Made by a program: the position numbers and the translations under genes
Source of the DNA: SpSt-333 sp040751955
GTDB lineage: Bacteria > Bacteroidota > Ignavibacteria > UBA10030 > UBA8401
Direction of reading: 5' to 3'
NCBI GenBank assembly: GCA_040751955.1
Contig: JBFMFY010000021.1
Location: 1-44,705 of the forward strand
Length of the DNA: 44,705 nt
Shown here: positions 36,533-43,491 of the stretch, one piece after another
Layout: every line of letters starts with the position of its first letter
Position numbering within the stretch: position 1 is the stretch's first letter
Notes under the pieces: generated by a model
What the model saw: only the letters and a program-made list of their open reading frames with translations
Databases searched by the model: none
Told to the model about the DNA's origin: nothing

Positions 36533-38434
36533 TCAATGTGCATTTGCTTCATCCTCTTTTGCGTTCGTACTACTCTCTTCAACATCAAAATATTCCTGTA
36601 TCTTTTGTGCGGTCTTCTCTCCCACGACTTCAATCAATTGGTCGGCTGTGGCAAATTTCACACCCTGCACTGAGCCGAATGCTTCCAACAATTCCTTTGC
36701 ACGTTTCTTTCCCACACCTTCAATTAAATCCAACTCCGTCTGCAATGTTCTTTTATCTCGTAAAGAGCGATGAAAGGTTATGGCAAACCGGTGCGCTTCA
36801 TCCCGGATTTGTTGAAGCAGCCGCAACGCAGAAGACGATTTCGGTATCGGGATCGGATCGCTCTGATTTGGAACGAACACATCTTCCAGCCGTTTTGCCA
36901 GGCTGATGATAGGATGATTTCCGAGACCGAGTTCGGTCAACGATTCAAGCGCACTTGAGAGTTGCCCTTTGCCGCCATCAACCATGATCAAATCAGGAAG
37001 TTCAAGCGCTTCATCCAATACGCGCTTGTAGCGGCGGTACACTACCTCTTTCATGCTGGCAAAATCATTCACATCTGCCGATGCGACAGTTTTAATTTTG
37101 AATTTCCGGTACTCACTTTTCTTCGGCTTGCCATCTTCAAACACAACCATCGATGCGACCGTTTCTGTCCCTTGAAAATGGGAGATATCGAAGCACTCGA
37201 TTTTTCGCGGAGGTTTTTCCATCCGAAGGTCTCTTTGCAATGAACGGACTGCTGCCGGAATAAAATCTTTTTGCTTCAACTTTTGCAATTTCAATTCATC
37301 CAACAGGAATCGCGCATTCTTCTTGCACATCTCAAGCAGTTTGGACAGTTCGCCTCCTTCGGGAATTTCAAACGAAACTCCACCGCTCCGGCGTAATGAC
37401 AGCCATTGCTCAATTACTGTGCGTGATTCAATGTCAAACGACAGGACGATCTCTTTCGGAACATCGACCGCTTCCAGGTAATATCGCTCAACAAGTGTTT
37501 CGAGAATTTCGCTGTCGGTTTTCCCTTCAACGCCGTTCATGTAGTAATGCTGGCGTCCGAGCACTTTCCCTTCGCGGATCTTGAAGATCACACCGCACGC
37601 ATCGTCATCTTCCGTTGAGACGGCGACGATATCGCGGTCACGGAATTCATTATCTACTACCTTTTGTTTTGCGGCATACACTTCCAATTCTTTCATACGG
37701 TCTCTGAAATATGCCGCATCTTCAAACTTCATATCTGCGGATGCTTTTTTCATCTGCGCTTCAAGCGAATCTTTTACCCCCGATATTTTTCCATTGAGTA
37801 CCTGTGCAACCTGAGCGATCATGTCGTTGTACCGTTCCTGCGAAATCAATCCTTCACACGGTCCGTCGCATTTTTTTATGTGGTAGTCGAGACAGACACG
37901 CGTTTTTCTCTTTGCAATAAATTCGTCATCGATATGGAAATTGCAACTCCGTATCCTAAAAATATCCCGGACAGTCTTCAGTGCTGCGCGCATGGTGTGA
38001 ACATCCGTATAGGGACCGAATATATTAACCTCTTTTCGATTGAAACGCCGAGCGACAAAGACGCGCGGGTACGGTTCTTTGGTGATCACGATGTACGGAT
38101 ACGATTTGTCATCCTTCAGATTGACGTTGTACCGCGGTTTATGGAGTTTGATGAGATTTGCTTCGAGGATCAACGCTTCCACTTCGGAATCGGTCGTAAT
38201 AATCTCCAGATCGGAAACTTTTGACACCATCGATGCGATGCGCGGCTCAAGCGAGCGCGAGGCATGAAAATATTGGCGGACACGGTTTCGCAGATTCACT
38301 GCTTTACCGATGTAGAGGATGTTCGCTTCTTTGTTTTTGAACTGGTACACGCCGGGGGAGGTTGGAAGATTGTCCAGTTTTCCCTGCAGGTCAAGCCGAT
38401 CGACAAATGATATTTGAATGGGAGTGTTTTCCAT
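36533..38434 (-). CDS. uvrC: Excinuclease ABC subunit C
   Basis: 633 residues; makes the incisions in nucleotide excision repair. The N-terminal GIY-YIG nuclease is seen as SPGVYQFKNKEANILYIGKAVNLRNRV. Next is a cysteine cluster (SCNFH, then VCLDYHIKKCDGPC) where UvrC binds iron-sulfur, and a UVR motif (LEAQMKKASADMKFEDAAYFRDRM). The RNase H-like nuclease follows (ECFDISHFQGTETVASMV, then LIMVDGGKGQL), with a C-terminal helix-hairpin-helix pair (IEGVGKKRAKELLEAFG). The length is normal and all motifs are intact. A MITE-like repeat lies just upstream of the start. Confidence 0.96.
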   Translation of the reverse strand: MENTPIQISFVDRLDLQGKLDNLPTSPGVYQFKNKEANILYIGKAVNLRNRVRQYFHASRSLEPRIASMVSKVSDLEIITTDSEVEALILEANLIKLHKPRYNVNLKDDKSYPYIVITKEPYPRVFVARRFNRKEVNIFGPYTDVHTMRAALKTVRDIFRIRSCNFHIDDEFIAKRKTRVCLDYHIKKCDGPCEGLISQERYNDMIAQVAQVLNGKISGVKDSLEAQMKKASADMKFEDAAYFRDRMKELEVYAAKQKVVDNEFRDRDIVAVSTEDDDACGVIFKIREGKVLGRQHYYMNGVEGKTDSEILETLVERYYLEAVDVPKEIVLSFDIESRTVIEQWLSLRRSGGVSFEIPEGGELSKLLEMCKKNARFLLDELKLQKLKQKDFIPAAVRSLQRDLRMEKPPRKIECFDISHFQGTETVASMVVFEDGKPKKSEYRKFKIKTVASADVNDFASMKEVVYRRYKRVLDEALELPDLIMVDGGKGQLSSALESLTELGLGNHPIISLAKRLEDVFVPNQSDPIPIPKSSSALRLLQQIRDEAHRFAITFHRSLRDKRTLQTELDLIEGVGKKRAKELLEAFGSVQGVKFATADQLIEVVGEKTAQKIQEYFDVEESSTNAKEDEANAH

Positions 38435-38449
38435 TTGTAAAGAATCGGT

Positions 38450-38663
38450 GTTTCAGGTTTCAGGGTTCAGGTATTCTCTCTAGAACCAATCTCAAAGATA
38501 GGCTGTCATTGCGAGGGAACGGAGTGACCGAAGCAATCTCTGAGATTAACACAAAAAAACAGATTGCTTCGCCAAAGAACGGCTCGCAATGACACTGATT
38601 TGAGATTTTTGAGATGGCTTCCAGTTAAAATTTTCTTGAAACCTGAAACGTGAACCCTGAAAC
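38450..38663. repeat. MITE-like repeat, copy 3, inside a second inverted repeat
   Basis: The core at 38480-38623 is the same family as the copy at 32842: left CTAGAACCAATCTCAAAG, right (reverse strand) CTGGAAGCCATCTCAAAAAT, with inverted AAGCAATCT and AGATTGCTT inside. Outside it a second pair of arms, at 38450-38471 and 38642-38663, built from repeated TTTCAGG/GGTTCAGG units, matches at 19 of 22 positions. The 242-bp gap between uvrC and the epimerase gene is almost wholly filled by this structure, with no gene. Confidence 0.8.
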
Positions 38664-38676
38664 AAAATAATTATAC

Positions 38677-39081
38677 CTATCGCATTTTCTCTGCAAGCTC
38701 TATCAACACGCCGTTGGTTGATTTGGGATGAAGAAATGTTACAAGGTATCCGTCTCCTCCTTCGCTTGGCTGGTCATTGACAAATTGAAATCCGTGTTGC
38801 TTCAATCGGGCAATCTCGGCTCTAATATTATCAACCTCCAAACAGATGTGATGAATTCCCTCGCCGCGCTTTTCAATAAATTTTGCAATGGCAGAATCTG
38901 CAGATGTTGATTCAATTAATTCACATGAACTTTCGCCGACTGGATAGAATGCAATGGTTGCTTTTTGCTGGGGGACATGCTCAATTTGCGGAGACGACTG
39001 CTCGAATAATTTTGAGAATAGCTCAGCCGAAAGACCGAGATTTTTTACCGCAATACCTATATGGTTGATTTTTTTGATCAT
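38677..39081 (-). CDS. mce: Methylmalonyl-CoA epimerase (VOC superfamily)
   Basis: 134 residues, the usual length. It interconverts the two methylmalonyl-CoA epimers in propionate/succinate metabolism. Paired beta-alpha-beta-beta-beta modules are seen: INHIGIAVKNLGLSAELF with the metal histidine, and GEGIHHICLEVDNIRAEIARL with the second; the C-terminal FLHPKSTNGVLIELAEK carries the metal glutamate. Its ATG overlaps the hsdR stop (ATGA), an odd partner for a metabolic gene. No mutase genes are in the window. Confidence 0.9.
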   Translation of the reverse strand: MIKKINHIGIAVKNLGLSAELFSKLFEQSSPQIEHVPQQKATIAFYPVGESSCELIESTSADSAIAKFIEKRGEGIHHICLEVDNIRAEIARLKQHGFQFVNDQPSEGGDGYLVTFLHPKSTNGVLIELAEKMR

Positions 39082-42000
39082 ACATTCACTTCAGTTAAAT
39101 TATCCGCTAACAATTCCGCCTGTCTTAACACTGTATCAATTGCTTTTTGCTGTTTATCCGGCGGATATCCCCACTTTGTCAGTGTTCGTTTCACGATAAC
39201 CATCAGCTTTGCACGTGCACTTTCACGGATCGTCCAATCAATAGTTGCATTCTTTTTCACTTTATCTGCAATTTCTTTTGCGATCTCACGCAGCGTTCCA
39301 TCTCCTAAAACCTGAACAGCACTGTCGTTCACTTCAAGTGCATCATAGAATGCAACCTCTTCTGTCGTGAGTCCAAGTTTTTCTCCTTCTTTATCTGATT
39401 CTCTAATTTCTTTAGCAATGCTAATTAATTCTTGGATGATCTCTGCTGTTGTTAATAAATTATTTTGATATTTCTTTATTGCATTCTCAAGCATCTCTAA
39501 AAGTTTTTTGCTCTTTACAAGATTTGTTTTTGTTCTCGCTTTTATTTCATCATTCAGAATCTTTTTCAACAATTCAAATGCAAGATTTTGGTGTTTCATT
39601 CCTTTTACTTCTAAGAGGAATTCTTCGGAAAGAATAGAAATGTCCGGCTTTGCCAATCCTGCCGCATCGAATATATCAACAACCTTATCTGAACTTAAAG
39701 CAGTATCAACCAACTGCTTTATTGTTGATTCAATTTCACTGTTGGATTTCCCCTTACCTGTTCCCTCGAACTTCACTAATCTTGCTCTCACTGCCTGAAA
39801 GAACGCCATATCATCCTGAATCTTTTTTGCTTCTTCATGAGGCATTGCTAATCCAAACACCTGACTTAATAATGTTACTTCCTTAATGAAACGATCCTTT
39901 CCTTCTGATAAACCTAAAATATGTTCTTCCGCTTGCAATACAATTGATAATTTCTCTTTAGGATCAACTGTAAAAAAACGTCTGTAATTAAACTTCAGGC
40001 TGTTCTCGTAATATGCTTCAGGCTCTTCAACCAATATTCCTTTTCGTGTTTTGCTCTCTTCATTAAACATCTGCTTTACTACTTCAAATTTCTCCAGCAT
40101 CATTTTTACCGCTTTGTCCAACTCTTCCGTTGGATCGCCTTTGCCGCCTGCATCGGAGTAAAACGATAATGCTTTCTTCAAATCTGTCGCCAACCCCAAG
40201 TAATCAACAACAAGACCGCCCGGTTTATCTTTAAAGACTCTGTTTACCCTTGCGATGGCTTGCATAAGATTATGTCCACGCATAGGCTTGTCTACATACA
40301 TCGTATTCAAGCAGGGAACATCAAATCCTGTAAGCCACATATCCCGGACTATCACTAATTTTAGCGAATCGGTGGGATCTTTCATTCTATCAGATAAATC
40401 TTTCCGTTGTCCTTTAGTGGTGTGATGCTTTTGCATTTCAGGACCGTCGGCGCTGGCAGCAGTCATTATGACTTTAATTGTTCCCTTCGTTAAATCGTCA
40501 TTATGCCATTCGGGACGCAACAGAGTAATTTCTTTGTAAAGTTCAACGGCTATCCTGCGGCTCATTGCCACAATCATTGCTTTACCATCAAATACTTTTT
40601 GACGCTGTTCAAAGTGACTGACAATATCTTTTGCAAGGTTTTTGATTCGCCCTTCATTTCCGACAATCGCCTCAAACTTAGCCCACTTTGCTTTCGCCTT
40701 TTGTTTCGCAGTTATTTCTTCATCCTCTTCCAATTCCTTATCAAATTCTTCAATTAACTTTTTACCTTCTTCGGTTAAATTTACTTTTGCTAAACGGCTT
40801 TCGTAATAAATTTTTACCGTCGCTCCATCTGCTACCGATTGTGCTATATCATACACGTCAACGTATTGACCAAATACCTGCGGCGTGTTGACATCCGTTC
40901 CTTCAATCGGCGTTCCGGTAAAACCGATATATGTTGCATACGGCAATGCGTCCCGCATATACTTTGCAAAACCGTACGCAATTCGTTTTCCGATAATTTC
41001 TTTTGCTTCTTTATCCCACACATCCTTTGCCACCGCTTCAAAACCGTATTGCGTTCTATGTGCTTCGTCAGCAATGACGATAATGTTCGTCCGTTCAGAT
41101 AAACGATCATACTCCGCTTTGCCATCTTCGGGCAGGAATTTTTGAATCGTAGTAAACACAATTCCGCCGCTGGCAACTTTTAATAATTCTTTCAGATGAT
41201 CCCTATTTTGCGCCTGTACCGGTTCCTGCCGCAATAATTGTTTAGATGAAGCAAACGTATCGAACAACTGATCATCTAAATCGTTTCTATCGGTAATGAC
41301 AACGATGGTCGGATTCTGCATTTCGTGAGTGGTGATAAGCTTGGCGGCATAAAAAACCATGCTGAGACTTTTTCCCGAACCCTGCGTATGCCAAACAACT
41401 CCTCCACGTTTATCCCCGCTTGTACCCGACGCTTTTATAGAAGATTGAACCGCTTTATTAACTGCATAGTATTGATGATATGCCGCTATCTTTTTCTCCG
41501 TAACAACCTGTGTAATACCTGTTTTCGGATCGTTCTTTTTTGTTTTCTCAAACACAGTAAAGTTGCGAACCAGATCGAGAAGCGTTGCCGGGTTCAACAT
41601 TCCTTTCAGAAGGACTTCCAACTGAGGAATAAATTGTGACGTTTCTTTCTTTCCATCAATGGATTTCCACGCCATAAAACGTGTAAAACCTGCCGACAGA
41701 CTTCCTGCTTTTGCTTCCATTCCGTCTGAAATTACGCAAATAGCATTGTATGCAAACAAGCTTGGTATTGTTGCTTTGTATGTTTGTATCTGGTCATACG
41801 CTTTATGGATCGTGGCGTTCTCATCCGCTGCATTTTTTAATTCGATAATGCCAAGCGGAATTCCGTTGACGAACAAAACTACATCGGGACGTTTATTCTG
41901 GTTCTTTTCTATTACAGTAAATTGATTGACAGCAAGAAATTCGTTATTCAGCGGATGCTCAAAATCTATTAATGCTACTTCATAACTTCGCTCAAAGCCA

Positions 42001-42311
42001 TCTTGCTGGTATGGGATTTTTACTTTCTCGACTAAGAACTGCTGAAATGTTTCGTTATTGTGAAGAAGATCGGGAGAAAAGATTCGTAAAACTTTTTGTA
42101 TCGCTTGTTCTCGTGCGTTTTCGGGGATTAAAGGATTTATCCGTGCAACGACTTTGCGCAGACGGTTTGTAAGTACTACTTGTTCAAAATTTTCTCTTTC
42201 GGATTGTTCGGCTTCGGGTGCAATTGTCAATCCGTGGATATAATCCCACCCTAATGATTGGAGGGTTTCGATTGCAGATACCTCAATTATATTTTCTGTA
42301 AGAGGTTTCAC
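39078..42311 (-). CDS. hsdR: Type I restriction enzyme, R (HsdR) subunit
   Basis: 1077 residues, full length for HsdR, the translocating and cutting subunit of type I restriction-modification enzymes. The N-terminal PD-(D/E)XK nuclease has D143 in RPDVVLF and E157-x-K159 in IIELKN. The SF2 motor has TQGSGKS (309-315), VVITDRNDLDDQ, DEAH (415-418) and IGFTGTPI, and motif VI-like IARVNRVF later on. The C-terminal third is the helical HsdM-binding part. The start is GTG, directly preceded in frame by a stop; no better start exists upstream. hsdM and hsdS are not in the window. An IS now separates it from the helicase gene upstream. Confidence 0.95.
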   Translation of the reverse strand: MKPLTENIIEVSAIETLQSLGWDYIHGLTIAPEAEQSERENFEQVVLTNRLRKVVARINPLIPENAREQAIQKVLRIFSPDLLHNNETFQQFLVEKVKIPYQQDGFERSYEVALIDFEHPLNNEFLAVNQFTVIEKNQNKRPDVVLFVNGIPLGIIELKNAADENATIHKAYDQIQTYKATIPSLFAYNAICVISDGMEAKAGSLSAGFTRFMAWKSIDGKKETSQFIPQLEVLLKGMLNPATLLDLVRNFTVFEKTKKNDPKTGITQVVTEKKIAAYHQYYAVNKAVQSSIKASGTSGDKRGGVVWHTQGSGKSLSMVFYAAKLITTHEMQNPTIVVITDRNDLDDQLFDTFASSKQLLRQEPVQAQNRDHLKELLKVASGGIVFTTIQKFLPEDGKAEYDRLSERTNIIVIADEAHRTQYGFEAVAKDVWDKEAKEIIGKRIAYGFAKYMRDALPYATYIGFTGTPIEGTDVNTPQVFGQYVDVYDIAQSVADGATVKIYYESRLAKVNLTEEGKKLIEEFDKELEEDEEITAKQKAKAKWAKFEAIVGNEGRIKNLAKDIVSHFEQRQKVFDGKAMIVAMSRRIAVELYKEITLLRPEWHNDDLTKGTIKVIMTAASADGPEMQKHHTTKGQRKDLSDRMKDPTDSLKLVIVRDMWLTGFDVPCLNTMYVDKPMRGHNLMQAIARVNRVFKDKPGGLVVDYLGLATDLKKALSFYSDAGGKGDPTEELDKAVKMMLEKFEVVKQMFNEESKTRKGILVEEPEAYYENSLKFNYRRFFTVDPKEKLSIVLQAEEHILGLSEGKDRFIKEVTLLSQVFGLAMPHEEAKKIQDDMAFFQAVRARLVKFEGTGKGKSNSEIESTIKQLVDTALSSDKVVDIFDAAGLAKPDISILSEEFLLEVKGMKHQNLAFELLKKILNDEIKARTKTNLVKSKKLLEMLENAIKKYQNNLLTTAEIIQELISIAKEIRESDKEGEKLGLTTEEVAFYDALEVNDSAVQVLGDGTLREIAKEIADKVKKNATIDWTIRESARAKLMVIVKRTLTKWGYPPDKQQKAIDTVLRQAELLADNLTEVNV

Positions 42312-42348
42312 TTATGAAATAACCACGGCATTAATTCTAAAATAGTGA

Positions 42349-42355
42349 TTTTACT
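42349..42355. repeat. Target-site duplication, left copy
   Basis: TTTTACT here is repeated at 43516-43522, directly flanking both ends of the IS. The match continues by two bases into the IS end on the left, so a 9-bp reading with shifted IS ends is also possible. Confidence 0.85.
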
Positions 42356-42371
42356 TGTATTAGTTAGAATA

Positions 42372-42420
42372 TCATCTGACACATTATTAACTTCTCCAAA
42401 CAATAGGAGGTGTCAGATGA
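42372..42420 (+). promoter_or_regulatory. Fold-back hairpin over the transposase start
   Basis: TCATCTGACAC at 42372-42382, part of the left terminal repeat, is perfectly complementary to GTGTCAGATGA at 42410-42420, which contains the transposase ATG. RNA entering the IS from outside would pair the start codon; a transcript starting inside the loop would not. This resembles the fold-back control known in IS10 and IS50. Confidence 0.6.
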
Positions 42421-43481
42421 CTCAAAGTCATAAGGTTATCAAAAACAAATTAGGGCTGTTAAACCTTGCCCAGATGCTTGGCAACGTGTCCAATGCCTGT
42501 AAAGTCATGGGCTATTCACGAGACAGTTTCTATCGGTTCAAAGAACTGTATGAGATCGGCGGTGAACACGCCCTGCAGGAGATCTCCCGAAAGAAACCGA
42601 ATCTGAAAAATCGTGTGGAACCGGCAATTGAACAAGCGGTGCTTGAGTTTGCCGTTGAACAACCGGCGTACGGACCATTGCGTGTTTCCAACGAACTTAA
42701 AAAACGCGCTATTACTGTTTCGGCTGCAACTGTTCGCAACATCTGGGTACGAAATAACCTGGAAACATTCAAAAAACGGCTCACGGCGCTGGAAGCCAAG
42801 ATGGCTCAGGAACAACTCATTCTCACTGAGGACCAACTGAAAGCCTTAGAGCGTAAGAAAGAGGAACAAGAAGCACACGGTGAAATCGAAACAGAACATC
42901 CTGGTTATCTTGGCGCTCAAGACACGTATTACGTCGGCACCATCAAAGGAATTGGACGCATTTACCAGCAAACATTCATCGATACGTATTCCAAGGTTGC
43001 CTTTGCAAAACTCTATGACCGGAAAAATGCTCTGGTAGCAGCCGAGATGCTCAATGATCGTATTCTCCCGTTCTTTGAAGAACATCAGATCCCGTTGCTG
43101 CGAGTTCTTACCGACCGAGGCACGGAATACTGTGGAGCGCGCGAACAACATGAATACCAGTTATATCTGGCCATTGAAAACATCGATCACTCAAGAACGA
43201 AAGCACGGCATCCGCAGACCAATGGTATCTGTGAGCGATTCCATAAAACGATACAGCAAGAGTTTTATCACACGGCATTCAGAAAAAAGATTTACTCGTC
43301 GTTGGAGCAACTCCAAAGTGATCTTGATACCTGGATAACACACTACAACATCGAGCGGCCTCATTCTGGGAAAATGTGCTGTGGTCGTACTCCGATGCAA
43401 ACGTTTTTTGACTCGCTTGATATGGCAAAGAACAAAATGCTGGATAACTTAAACTCGGCTGACATTAACGCAGCCGCCTAA
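42417..43481 (+). CDS. IS481-family transposase
   Basis: 354 residues from the ATG at 42417, chosen because AGGAGG lies at 42405-42410; the longer open frame from 42345 would begin outside the element. The N-terminus has helix-turn-helix segments (NVSNACKVMGYSRDSFYRFKEL; KNRVEPAIEQAVLEF). The rve integrase core has D169 (GAQDTYYVG), D233 (LTDRGTEYCG) and E273 (NGICERFHKT). The C-terminus has the usual YNIERPHSG segment followed by GRTPMQTF. All catalytic residues are present, so it is probably active. Confidence 0.93.
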   Translation: MTQSHKVIKNKLGLLNLAQMLGNVSNACKVMGYSRDSFYRFKELYEIGGEHALQEISRKKPNLKNRVEPAIEQAVLEFAVEQPAYGPLRVSNELKKRAITVSAATVRNIWVRNNLETFKKRLTALEAKMAQEQLILTEDQLKALERKKEEQEAHGEIETEHPGYLGAQDTYYVGTIKGIGRIYQQTFIDTYSKVAFAKLYDRKNALVAAEMLNDRILPFFEEHQIPLLRVLTDRGTEYCGAREQHEYQLYLAIENIDHSRTKARHPQTNGICERFHKTIQQEFYHTAFRKKIYSSLEQLQSDLDTWITHYNIERPHSGKMCCGRTPMQTFFDSLDMAKNKMLDNLNSADINAAA

Positions 43482-43491
43482 AAATTAACTG

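Noticed and set aside
38450..38663. CRISPR-like repeat arrangement
   Set aside because: The repeats are inverted and palindromic, not regularly spaced direct repeats with unique spacers; no cas genes are present.
42345..42416. Longer transposase start at 42345
   Set aside because: It would begin outside the IS end and target duplication; the ATG at 42417 has a strong AGGAGG site.
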